From IMG/VR virus record IMGVR_UViG_3300024520_000012, positions 1 to 44,659 of that record: a stretch of 44,659 nt of DNA. One strand, written 5' to 3'. The notes beneath the pieces were generated by a model. The model searched no databases, was not told the DNA's origin, and saw only the letters and a program-made list of their open reading frames with translations. Source of the DNA: a virus. Within the stretch, counting starts at the first letter, position 1. Each line of letters begins with the position of its first letter. Below, piece after piece: positions 31,551 to 38,274 of the stretch. The translations under genes were made by a program, and so were the position numbers.

Positions 31551-31858
31551 CCGACGGCGTCAAGGGCGAGGGCACCGGCGGCGGGTGGGAGAGTTGGTCC
31601 CGGTTGGTACTTGCCGAGCTAAAACGCCTGGACGCTAACGTAGAACGCCTGGCGGATAAGATGGCCGAGGTGCCCCGGTGGATAGATCGCGCCGTAAAAC
31701 ACGAAACAAACAACCGCCGCCACGTCGAGGACGACGTGCGCGTCGAGCTCTTGCGGATCGCCACCGATCTCGCTCAACTGAAAGTGAAGGCCGGCGTCTG
31801 GGGCTTGTGCGGGGGGCTTTTGCCCGTAGCAGTCGCGGTCGCTCTTAAAGCCCTGTAA
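31547..31858 (+). CDS. XhlA-like lysis-region membrane protein, 103 aa
   Basis: A helical, charged body (LVLAELKRLDANVERLADKM, VEDDVRVELLRIATDLAQLK) leads to a C-terminal membrane segment (AGVWGLCGGLLPVAVAVALK). This layout, a coiled coil followed by one membrane helix at the end, is that of the hemolysin XhlA-type proteins that act with holins. GTG 31547 overlaps the previous stop. Together with the lipoprotein-like gene after it, it makes a lysis cassette, although no muralytic enzyme is recognised nearby. Confidence 0.6.
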   Translation: MTDGVKGEGTGGGWESWSRLVLAELKRLDANVERLADKMAEVPRWIDRAVKHETNNRRHVEDDVRVELLRIATDLAQLKVKAGVWGLCGGLLPVAVAVALKAL

Positions 31859-31863
31859 AGACT

Positions 31864-32172
31864 ATGCGAAACCTTACCCGATGGGCGGTACTAGCCGCGG
31901 TTTGCCTGGCCCTCTGCTCCTGTGGGCTCTTCAACAGCGAACAAATCGAGGCCGCGTTAACGGTCATCGACCAGCTCGCCGAGGACGGCAAGATCACAGG
32001 TGAACAGGCCGAAGCCATGCGCCAGGCACTCATGGCGAACACGGGCGAGCCGTGGTACCTGCAAGTCGGTCGCGTGGCTCTGGAAGTGGGTATGGCGGTG
32101 CTTGGCGTTCGGCTGTGGCGCGGTCCGAGCGCGACCGCGGCGGAGCGCCTCGTGCGTCGGGGCGGCGCGTGA
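31864..32172 (+). CDS. Lipoprotein with C-terminal membrane segment, spanin-like candidate, 102 aa
   Basis: The N-terminus is a clear lipoprotein signal: RNLTRW, then AVLAAVCLALCSCGLF, where LCSC stands near the lipobox position. After a helical soluble region (EQIEAALTVIDQLAEDGKIT) comes a second hydrophobic stretch (VGRVALEVGMAVLGVRLW). A lipid-anchored start plus a C-terminal membrane helix is the design of unimolecular spanins, which fuse the inner and outer membranes at lysis; this suggests a host with an outer membrane. At 102 aa it is short for that family. A membrane-associated holin partner is an alternative. Confidence 0.5.
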   Translation: MRNLTRWAVLAAVCLALCSCGLFNSEQIEAALTVIDQLAEDGKITGEQAEAMRQALMANTGEPWYLQVGRVALEVGMAVLGVRLWRGPSATAAERLVRRGGA

Positions 32173-32861
32173 CAACTCCGACCCGCGAGCTCCTTCAAGC
32201 GAAGGCCGCGCCGGCGTTCGTCCCGAACCGTTTTCGCGATCCGCTTTACCACGTCGAGGACGGCGCTATGGGCGAAGCCTACGGGGCTAAGCTCGGTAAG
32301 TGGTTCGACGAGCACCGAGACAAGTTTGTACGCGGCGGCGACGAGCACGGAGCACAGCGCTTTAACTACGAGCTAACCGATCTCGATGGCTACATGCCCA
32401 CGGAGCTCCTGGGGCCGTTCAAGAAAAAGCTCATCGCAGCAACAGCAGACCCGGAGGTGCTCGACGCGCTCAGTATCCCGGCGTTCGACCTCCGGTTCGT
32501 CGAGATTCACGCCACGCTGTACCATCACGGCTCACACTTCATCTGGCACGATGACGCGCCAGGTTACGACGGCGAGATCGTGCCCAGCCGGCGCGCGACC
32601 TTCTGCTATTACATGCACTCTACGCCGAAGATGTTCGCCGGCGGCGAACTGGAGTTTCTCGACGGTACGGAGGTCGAACCGAAGAACGATCGCCTTTGTC
32701 TCTTCCACCCGATCCAACAGCACCGCGTGAAGCGCGTCGAGTGTTGGAGCTCACACGTGTTACATGGGCGCTGGGCGCTCATGGGGTGGGTGCACGGAGA
32801 GCCGCCCGAAGGGTGGGTCGAGCGCATACCCGAGCTTCGAGGTAAGCCACATCAAGGCTAA
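32169..32861 (+). CDS. 2-oxoglutarate/Fe(II) prolyl-4-hydroxylase-like oxygenase, 230 aa
   Basis: The double-stranded beta-helix signature is clear: iron ligands in FIWHDDAPGY (His127 and Asp129) and in HPIQQHRVKRVE (His185), and Arg201 in GRWALMGWVHG as the candidate 2-oxoglutarate ligand. The strand RATFCYYMHSTP and GGELEFLDG match prolyl-4-hydroxylase-like enzymes, which hydroxylate proline or lysine residues. I start it at GTG 32169, overlapping the lipoprotein stop (GTGA); the longer frame is within that gene. It follows the fibre with Gly/Pro repeats by under 1 kb and is in the same direction, so the fibre may be its substrate. A DNA or host-protein substrate cannot be excluded. Confidence 0.87.
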   Translation: MTTPTRELLQAKAAPAFVPNRFRDPLYHVEDGAMGEAYGAKLGKWFDEHRDKFVRGGDEHGAQRFNYELTDLDGYMPTELLGPFKKKLIAATADPEVLDALSIPAFDLRFVEIHATLYHHGSHFIWHDDAPGYDGEIVPSRRATFCYYMHSTPKMFAGGELEFLDGTEVEPKNDRLCLFHPIQQHRVKRVECWSSHVLHGRWALMGWVHGEPPEGWVERIPELRGKPHQG

Positions 32862-32898
32862 AAAAAGGCCCTGCAGGGTTCGCCGACCTACAGGGCCT
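32860..32898 (-). terminator. Terminator for leftward transcription
   Basis: Reading leftward, AGGCCCTG ... CAGGGCCT (8-base stem, arms at 32891-32898 and 32866-32873) is followed by a run of T. There is no T run on the rightward side. It ends the leftward genes from 33485, and perhaps the replication operon as well. Confidence 0.7.
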
Positions 32899-32905
32899 CT
32901 ACCTC

Positions 32906-33010
32906 TCACTGGCACCGCGCTAACCACCAAATCGAGAGCCCTACCGCCCACAGCATACCACCGACAAACACCCACGCGATAACCGCGGCCCCGTTATCTT
33001 CGTCGGTCAT
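32906..33010 (-). CDS. Small membrane protein, 34 aa
   Basis: A 35-codon leftward frame whose ATG (33010) overlaps the stop of the double-HTH gene (ATGA). It encodes TDEDNGAAVIAWVFVGGMLW followed by AVGLSIWWLARCQ: one membrane helix with an acidic N-terminus, so the N-terminus probably faces outward. It is the last gene before the leftward terminator. The function is unknown; size and shape would also fit a small toxin-like or holin-like peptide. Confidence 0.55.
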   Translation of the reverse strand: MTDEDNGAAVIAWVFVGGMLWAVGLSIWWLARCQ

Positions 33011-33342
33011 TTGGAGGGTACCCCCGCCACGTAGCGCGGGCGCACCTTAAGCCCTGCGTCGCGGCACTTAGCGGCGAAAAGCTGCACGGCTTGGCGAGAG
33101 ACCCGGTGCCTTCGGGCGAGCTCAGAGAACGTGGTACGCGTGTTTACCAGCGCCGCGACCAGCCGAAGCCTCGACCGCGGGGGCTCAGGCTCCCCGGAGA
33201 GAGGCACGACATCATGCTCGGCACACGCGGTCTGAACCAAGGTCGCGCCGACGCCGAACTCTTTACAAGCCTCGGCGGTCGTGTGGCGCTGGCAAAATCG
33301 CGCGATCTTCTTGCGCCGGGCCTGGCGCTCGGCCCGGCTCAT
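33007..33342 (-). CDS. Double helix-turn-helix protein, 111 aa
   Basis: The N-terminus is basic (SRAERQARRKKIARF), followed by a first HTH (CQRHTTAEACKEFGVGATLV). A second HTH lies at about residues 75-100 (TTFSELARRHRVSRQAVQLF), with a basic Arg/Lys tail. I start it at ATG 33342, which overlaps the TGA of the upstream membrane gene (ATGA); a start at 33351 is possible. Small double-HTH proteins made from a strong leftward promoter near replication genes may act as repressors or as switch proteins. It stands between two membrane peptides, which is unusual for a simple repressor. Confidence 0.65.
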   Translation of the reverse strand: MSRAERQARRKKIARFCQRHTTAEACKEFGVGATLVQTACAEHDVVPLSGEPEPPRSRLRLVAALVNTRTTFSELARRHRVSRQAVQLFAAKCRDAGLKVRPRYVAGVPSK

Positions 33343-33485
33343 CGAAGACACAGCACCCCCAACAGCAGAAGACCCAAGAGGAGAGCGGTACCGACAGCGA
33401 ACCCGCTCTCGGTGACGTGCTGGCCGGCGCGACCCTGGCCCCCAAGGACAAGGGGCGGCTCGCTATCTTTCGGTGTTTTGGTCAT
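33339..33485 (-). CDS. Small membrane protein, C-terminal helix, 48 aa
   Basis: The first 30 residues are polar (TKTPKDSEPPLVLGGQGRAG), and the rest is a membrane helix (FAVGTALLLGLLLLGVLCLR). The ATG at 33485 follows the predicted transcription start by only a few bases, so the mRNA may be leaderless. The stop shares bases with the HTH gene. The gene opens a three-gene leftward operon. Function unknown. Confidence 0.55.
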   Translation of the reverse strand: MTKTPKDSEPPLVLGGQGRAGQHVTESGFAVGTALLLGLLLLGVLCLR

Positions 33486-33495
33486 AGTGGGCCGG

Positions 33496-33524
33496 ATAAT
33501 GATGGAAGAGCTACCCCCTGTCAA
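33496..33524 (-). promoter_or_regulatory. Strong leftward promoter, predicted leaderless
   Basis: On the minus strand TTGACA (33519-33524) is exactly 17 bases from CATTAT (33496-33501). The start of transcription would fall two or three bases before ATG 33485. The -10 box overlaps the rightward start codon of the gene at 33499, so the two directions may exclude each other. Confidence 0.7.
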
Positions 33525-33795
33525 CCCCCGCGCCTCTAAATCGGTGCTCTTGGAGGCTCATGCGATCGTCTACGGTGCTCGGCAAGACCGCTACGGCACC
33601 CCGAGCGATAATCACGCGCGCACCGCGGCGCTGTGGTCTGCGTATCTCGGGTGCCCGATCACCGCGCGCCAGGTGTGCGTGCTTAACATCTTGCAGAAAG
33701 TGAGCCGCGACGCTCACACGCCGGGGCGAGATAACGCCGTCGACATCGCCGGCTACGCCGAATGCTTAGAGATCACTCGCCATGTCTTGGATTAA
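33499..33795 (+). CDS. DUF6378-like protein, 98 aa
   Basis: The sequence AIVYGARQDRYGTPSDNHAR, then TAALWSAYLGCPITARQVCV, then LQKVSRDAHTPGRDNAVDIA plus GYAECLE closely follows DUF6378 phage proteins, a small helical family of unknown function found beside replication and nucleotide-metabolism genes. Two ATGs (33499 and 33502) could start it; the pair sits on the -10 box of the leftward promoter. The next gene overlaps its 3-prime end by 14 bases. How it is transcribed is unclear: no good rightward promoter is visible upstream. Confidence 0.72.
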   Translation: MMEELPPVNPRASKSVLLEAHAIVYGARQDRYGTPSDNHARTAALWSAYLGCPITARQVCVLNILQKVSRDAHTPGRDNAVDIAGYAECLEITRHVLD

Positions 33796-33973
33796 GTGCG
33801 TGTGCGGAGATTACTGGTGCACCACCCACCAAGCACACGTGCACGATTGCGATTGTCCGCCCGTCGAAGAGTGGGAGACTAATCCGTACCGCGTTAGCCC
33901 CGAAATCTTTTCGCTCGATATCCGTCTGCGGCGACGGGGCAACCGGCCGCCCAACGGGGCACCTCGGCCATGA
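33782..33973 (+). CDS. Cys/His-rich small protein, 63 aa
   Basis: The pattern CVCGDYWCTTHQAHVHDCDC, followed by PPVEEWETNPYRV, resembles small metal-binding phage proteins that share a C-C-C-H-H-C-C cluster and a closing PP..EEW motif. The function is unknown. ATG 33782 overlaps the DUF6378-like gene. The last 80 bases overlap the 3-prime end of the leftward DNA polymerase gene, so the two are tail to tail with no terminator between them. Confidence 0.65.
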   Translation: MSWIKCVCGDYWCTTHQAHVHDCDCPPVEEWETNPYRVSPEIFSLDIRLRRRGNRPPNGAPRP

Positions 33974-36020
33974 TCGCGCAGTACTCGCGCACGTCCCCCT
34001 TACCTTCGGGTACCTCGGAAGCTGCCGAGTCGTGCACGTGCATTACGAGCGGATAGCCGGCCGCCTCTAGCCGCAGGAGTGCGTCGGCCAGCAGGTCGCG
34101 CGCGAGCCTTTGCACCACATTCTCGACGAGCTTACCTCCGTAGGTATCTTCGAGCTCCATACCGCTCTTAGCGCTGTTCTGGGACCAGAATTGTAGCTGT
34201 GGCCCCGCGAACTCATGCTCGACGATCTCGCCGGCTTCGACATCCCACCACTTGACTTTCTTCGTTTTGTGGACGATGGCAGGGCGCCAGTATCGAATGG
34301 CGCCACCGCTGGGGAGCGCGATGAAGAGGCACGAGTCGTTGGCCCACGCGCGCAGGCGTCCGACCGTGTGCGAGGTGCCTCGCTCACGCACCGCGGCCAT
34401 TGCGGCCTTTTGGAGCGCGGCCCACAAGTCTACGATATGGCCGTTCGTTGCGCGCCAGGCCTTCTGTACCTGCGAGGCGGTGCTCGCGTCAAGCGAGACG
34501 CCCCACGCCGAGGCCGTGTCGGCGAACTTGAGGCCGCCCATTTGGTACTGGAGCGCCAGTTCGGCTACCTTGCCAAGCTGGCGCTTGTCGCTGCCGACCG
34601 CGGCGGCGGCGAACTCGTAGAGGTCTTGCGGCTTGTCGTCGATCTCACCCTGGCGGAAACGGTCGAGCTCGCGAAAGTAGGTGTGCAAGAACTCTAGCTT
34701 GTCCGTTTGGTCGGCGACCCAAGCGCAAACACACGCCTCGATACTTGAGAAATCGGCCGCGATAAGATCGTGGCCAGGTGCCGCGGCGACCACTGACCGC
34801 AGCTTTTGCGAGAGCGCCTCTAGGGGGCGCGCTTCGGCGCGCTCAAGGAGCTCCATATCGTTGCGTGCGATCGCCATATCGACGAGGTAAGACGCCGACG
34901 CCGTTAGCCGGTCCTTCGGTAGGTTGTGCACTTGCAGCCCGGAGCTCGACCACCGCATCGTGGACGCTGCACCGTAGCGGAGCGCGTTACGCAGGCGACC
35001 GTCACCGCCGACCATGAGGTCGACTCTCCGCAGTTTACGCAGCGACGTTATCTTCGTCGCTTCGACGCGATTCTCTAGCACCTCGCGTACCGAAGGCTTG
35101 AGGTCGTGCCGCCCCAGGATCTCGGCGAGCGCGCGCTTGTCGGTGCTCTCGGACCAGTACCACCTACCCGTGGCGGGGCTGCGCTTTTGCACGCGCGGCA
35201 GTTCGACGCCGTGGCTCTTGAGCCACCGCTTGAGCGCCGGCGATGCCACCGAGTCCGCGAGCTCGTAGCGCGAGGCCCGTTGCGCGCTACGCGCTAAGCG
35301 CCGCACACGGCGCTCGGCCATCGAGCGCAGCCGTGCGGCGAACTTCTGGTCGAGGTATACGCCCCGTAGGTTGATCTTCTTGTCTAGGTTCCAGATCGCA
35401 AGCTCGCGCACGGATAGCCCGTCCATCAAAAACCAGCAGTGCAGCATCGAGAGCACGTCGTCGTCACAATACACAGACAAGCGCTCAAGATCGGCAGGCG
35501 TGGCCGTCGGGTAGTCGACCAGGCCGTCGCCCAGCTCTCGGGCTTTTGCCAGCCGTTGCATTAGTTTCTTCCCGACGCTGTCCTTTTGTACTCGCGCGCC
35601 GAGGGCTTCGGCTAACCCGGCCAAGGACGCCGGCAGGTTGAGCTCGCACCCGTTCGCTTGCGTGTCGCGCCACTGCGAGAGATCGCACGGCGGCCAGTCG
35701 AAGCGTGGTAGCAGCACATTCGACCAGATCGCAATCTCGAAGCTCGTGTTGTGCGCAAGCAAACGGCCGCCAGCACCGATGTAGTCTATGAGCTCGCGGG
35801 GTAGCTCGTCGCCGGGGTACCACCGGTGCACCGGGCCGACCGTCTCGGCGCTCTCTGCGTACGCCCAGGAGAGCACATATACGCGCGTCGACGGGTGCCT
35901 CGAATACGCCCAAGCGCCGTAGTCGGAGAGATCGGCCGCCGATACGGTTTCGATATCGACACCGACGACCCCCTTGTTCACGTCGAAAAAGAAGGCGCCG
36001 GGTTCGCGGGAAGGGGTCAT
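33894..36020 (-). CDS. DNA polymerase I (family A) with 3'-5' exonuclease, 708 aa
   Basis: It replicates the phage genome. The N-terminal exonuclease has DIETVS (Asp22, Glu24), LLAHNTSFE as Exo II, and VYCDDDV as Exo III. The polymerase has motif A DLIAADFSSIEACVCAW, motif B KRQLGKVAELALQYQMGG and motif C MHVHDSAASE. Motif C has HDS in place of the usual HDE, which is seen in some phage enzymes. There is no 5'-3' exonuclease domain. The ATG at 36020 lies inside the loop of a 14-base inverted repeat. It is the last gene of the leftward replication operon, and overlaps a rightward small gene at its 3-prime end. Confidence 0.95.
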   Translation of the reverse strand: MTPSREPGAFFFDVNKGVVGVDIETVSAADLSDYGAWAYSRHPSTRVYVLSWAYAESAETVGPVHRWYPGDELPRELIDYIGAGGRLLAHNTSFEIAIWSNVLLPRFDWPPCDLSQWRDTQANGCELNLPASLAGLAEALGARVQKDSVGKKLMQRLAKARELGDGLVDYPTATPADLERLSVYCDDDVLSMLHCWFLMDGLSVRELAIWNLDKKINLRGVYLDQKFAARLRSMAERRVRRLARSAQRASRYELADSVASPALKRWLKSHGVELPRVQKRSPATGRWYWSESTDKRALAEILGRHDLKPSVREVLENRVEATKITSLRKLRRVDLMVGGDGRLRNALRYGAASTMRWSSSGLQVHNLPKDRLTASASYLVDMAIARNDMELLERAEARPLEALSQKLRSVVAAAPGHDLIAADFSSIEACVCAWVADQTDKLEFLHTYFRELDRFRQGEIDDKPQDLYEFAAAAVGSDKRQLGKVAELALQYQMGGLKFADTASAWGVSLDASTASQVQKAWRATNGHIVDLWAALQKAAMAAVRERGTSHTVGRLRAWANDSCLFIALPSGGAIRYWRPAIVHKTKKVKWWDVEAGEIVEHEFAGPQLQFWSQNSAKSGMELEDTYGGKLVENVVQRLARDLLADALLRLEAAGYPLVMHVHDSAASEVPEGKGDVREYCAIMAEVPRWAAGCPVAADGYRAKRFRG

Positions 36021-36060
36021 CGTCTTTTAACGGTCGGGTCAAGACAGCGAACCCGGCGCC
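35994..36060 (-). promoter_or_regulatory. 14-bp inverted repeat enclosing the polymerase start
   Basis: GGCGCCGGGTTCGC (35994-36007) and its exact complement (36047-36060) enclose 39 bases that hold the start codon and the ribosome-binding region of the DNA polymerase gene. In mRNA this would form a very stable stem with the start codon in the loop. Confidence 0.75.
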
Positions 36061-36081
36061 GAGTGTGCTAGGGGTAGGAGT

Positions 36082-36723
36082 CTACCCGAGAAGGCCGGCG
36101 AGAGGATCGCCGCCGTCGACTTCTGGCGGGGTGCTCCCCGTGTCGATCGTCTCGAACAGGTCACTCGCCTGCGTACGGCCGGCGAACGCCTCGTCGTCCT
36201 TGACCAGTTGCACGGCTTCGAGGCTGAAAGAGACGCCCTTGCCGCTGGCGTTATCCCACGCGAAAGCGCGGACATAGAAGCGGCACCAGCACCCCGAGTA
36301 GACACGCTTCTCGGCTTCGGCGGTGGCGCGGGCGATGGTGTCCTCGTCCGCGTTCGCGGCCACGTCCAAGACAGGGCGCTTCGCTTGGTCGACAATCTGC
36401 GGGGCGTACCGGTTCATCGCCTTAAGGGTAAACCAACCGGGTTCGAAGCCCGAGTAGGGGCGCCCGTCCTGCGTGGTCTTGCCGTCGGCCTTCTTGAGCG
36501 GCATCGCGCGCCCTTCGAGGGGGGTCGTCTTCCCCCACTTCTCGATCATCGCCGCGTTGATTGCCTTCGAGAAAGGGGTCATGTCGAGGCCCGGCGGGAT
36601 AAGCACCGTCGCCTGGTAGCGCACCTCGGTCGGTGTCGTCGGGTGCTTGGGCGTCGGCGCGAACAGGCTCGCGAACGCGAGCCGGCACGGCGGGGTGAGG
36701 ACTTCGTTATCTTTCAGTTCCAT
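36082..36723 (-). CDS. DUF2815-type single-stranded DNA-binding protein, 213 aa
   Basis: The layout follows DUF2815 (Enc34-like) ssDNA-binding proteins: ACRLAFASLFAPTP-like start (PPCRLAFASLFAPTPKHPTT), RYQATVLIPPGLDMTPFSKA, GRPYSGFEPGWFTLKAMNRY, VYSGCWCRFYVRAFAWDN and VSFSLEAVQLVKDDEAFAGR. These OB-fold proteins coat replicating phage DNA. The C-terminal tail is acidic (ETIDTGSTPPEVDGGDPLAG), as in many SSBs, to recruit partner proteins. It lies between the nuclease and polymerase genes in the leftward operon. Confidence 0.85.
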   Translation of the reverse strand: MELKDNEVLTPPCRLAFASLFAPTPKHPTTPTEVRYQATVLIPPGLDMTPFSKAINAAMIEKWGKTTPLEGRAMPLKKADGKTTQDGRPYSGFEPGWFTLKAMNRYAPQIVDQAKRPVLDVAANADEDTIARATAEAEKRVYSGCWCRFYVRAFAWDNASGKGVSFSLEAVQLVKDDEAFAGRTQASDLFETIDTGSTPPEVDGGDPLAGLLG

Positions 36724-36734
36724 AGGTCAAGTTA

Positions 36735-37913
36735 TCAGTCGGAGAAAACGGCAGCCGCCGACTTGGCGGGCGCGCGTGTGTCGGAGTGCGGCACGAGCTT
36801 CTTAGCTTCGGGCCGCGTAATCAGAGGGGCGAGTTGTGCTGCGGCTTCTTTCTTCGAGACCGGCAGCGCCGCCACGATTGCTTTCTCGGCCGCCGTCGGC
36901 GACAGGGTCTTCGTAGGCGCGTCGGGGTCGACGCCGACCGAGCGCATATATTCAGCGGCGGCCGTCGCGTCTTTCCATGCGCGGTTACCTTGCGTTGTGA
37001 CGAGCTTGTGCCCCGGGATCTCGACGCCACCGTGCGCGAGCTCGGTGGCGCGCTCGCGCACCGCCTTTATGAATGCCTCGACCCGCGGGAACATCTCAAG
37101 CATCTGCCCGATGTCGTCGGGCCGCAGCCCGGGCACGTCGGCGGTCTTCGGCACGAGCTCACCGCCGACGGGCTCGTCGAAGACTTGCAGCGCGATCTCG
37201 CGGGCCTCGGCGTTACGGGCAGGGCAGACCGTCGCCGCCCGGCAGAATTGGCACTGCTTCTCACCTGGCACGAGGGTCTCGCCACCGTCGGCCGCCGCCT
37301 TCTTGGCGGCCGGCCGGCAGGTGCCCTCGGTCCACTGGGCGAGATCGTGCGCGGATATGTCGAACCAACGCCACGGCGGCCCACGGTGGTGCCGTGGCTG
37401 CACGATATGCACCCGGACGTGGTCTATGCCGGGGTGGGTTTCGGCGAACGAGAGAAGCGCAGCGGCGGCGTAGACCATGCCCTGCTCGTTAGCGTGAGCG
37501 TCGACAAAGACGCCAGCCCCGAACTTCAAGTCGAACACGTCAAGCCGGCGCTCCGAGAAGACGAGCGCGTCGGCGGTGCCCCAAACGTCGGGCGTGAGTG
37601 TAACCTTTTGCTCGACGTAGAGCGTGCCGCCTTCGGTGCGGAGTACCGCCGCCGCCGCGTTAACGTAAGTCCGCACGGCGTCGACCATCTCGTCGTCGAC
37701 GGTGAACCTACCGCAATCGGAGACCTTGCCCCGGTACCATACCGGCGAGACTCGCGCCCCAGGGTCGAGGCACTCGCTCGCGACCCAGTGCGCGAAGGTG
37801 CCCTCGTCGGCGGCCTTGCTCGATGTCTCCGGCAGCGCCGCCTCCAGGGCGTAAGAGCCGGGACAGCGCATCCAACGCGCGGCTGAGCTTGGGGCTAGGT
37901 TTGCGTGCGCCAT
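36735..37913 (-). CDS. DUF2800 PD-(D/E)XK nuclease, 392 aa
   Basis: The N-terminus SAARWMRCPGSYALEAALPE, then ADEGTFAHWVASECLD matches DUF2800, a RecB/Cas4-like nuclease family. The catalytic segment is GTADALVFSERRLDVFDLKF (Asp and DxK). Cys18 together with CQFCRAATVC near residues 223-232 makes a likely four-cysteine iron-sulfur site. Nucleases of this type process DNA ends in replication and recombination. The ATG at 37913 touches the stop of the gene before it. In many phages this gene is followed by the DUF2815 ssDNA-binding gene, as here. Confidence 0.86.
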   Translation of the reverse strand: MAHANLAPSSAARWMRCPGSYALEAALPETSSKAADEGTFAHWVASECLDPGARVSPVWYRGKVSDCGRFTVDDEMVDAVRTYVNAAAAVLRTEGGTLYVEQKVTLTPDVWGTADALVFSERRLDVFDLKFGAGVFVDAHANEQGMVYAAAALLSFAETHPGIDHVRVHIVQPRHHRGPPWRWFDISAHDLAQWTEGTCRPAAKKAAADGGETLVPGEKQCQFCRAATVCPARNAEAREIALQVFDEPVGGELVPKTADVPGLRPDDIGQMLEMFPRVEAFIKAVRERATELAHGGVEIPGHKLVTTQGNRAWKDATAAAEYMRSVGVDPDAPTKTLSPTAAEKAIVAALPVSKKEAAAQLAPLITRPEAKKLVPHSDTRAPAKSAAAVFSD

Positions 37914-38269
37914 TACCTACCCTTGCAGCGCAGCGCAGCGATAACGGTCGCGCGGTCTTCCGGCTTGATAGACGAGACATCCGCCGCGCCCACGGTCTGG
38001 AAAGCCTTACCGACGGCGTCGATGCCGGTCGGGTCTTTCTCGACGCACGCGCGGATTGCGTCGCGCACCGCGTCGGCGGTGGGCAGGTCCGGGGCTTCTA
38101 CCTCCGGGGCCACCTCCGGCGGCTTTTTGTTCTTCGAGCCAGCAGGACGGCCGCGCTTCGGCTTGGTGGGCTTAGTCGGCTCAGGCGCGTCGGTCTCTTG
38201 GCAGAATCGTTGCAGGTCGCTAAGGCGATCGGCGGGAACGGTGAGGGTGACGGTTACTTCAGAGATCAT
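37913..38269 (-). CDS. AT-hook-like DNA-binding protein, 118 aa
   Basis: N-terminal 25 residues form strands and a helix (SEVTVTLTVPADRLSDLQRF). The central linker has an AT-hook-like KPKRGRPAGSKNKKPPEV. The C-terminal domain (DAVRDAIRACVEKDPTGIDA, VGKAFQTVGAADVSSIKPED) is helical and resembles a small domain I have seen in phage replication operons. DNA binding is likely because of the hook. Its stop TAA shares one base with the ATG of the nuclease gene. A precise role is unknown. Confidence 0.65.
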   Translation of the reverse strand: MISEVTVTLTVPADRLSDLQRFCQETDAPEPTKPTKPKRGRPAGSKNKKPPEVAPEVEAPDLPTADAVRDAIRACVEKDPTGIDAVGKAFQTVGAADVSSIKPEDRATVIAALRCKGR

Positions 38270-38274
38270 AGTTA

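Noticed and set aside
36430-36455. T-loop-like GGTTCGAAGCC suggesting a tRNA
   Set aside because: It lies within the ssDNA-binding gene, and no acceptor or anticodon stems can be formed around it. No other tRNA-like segment was found.
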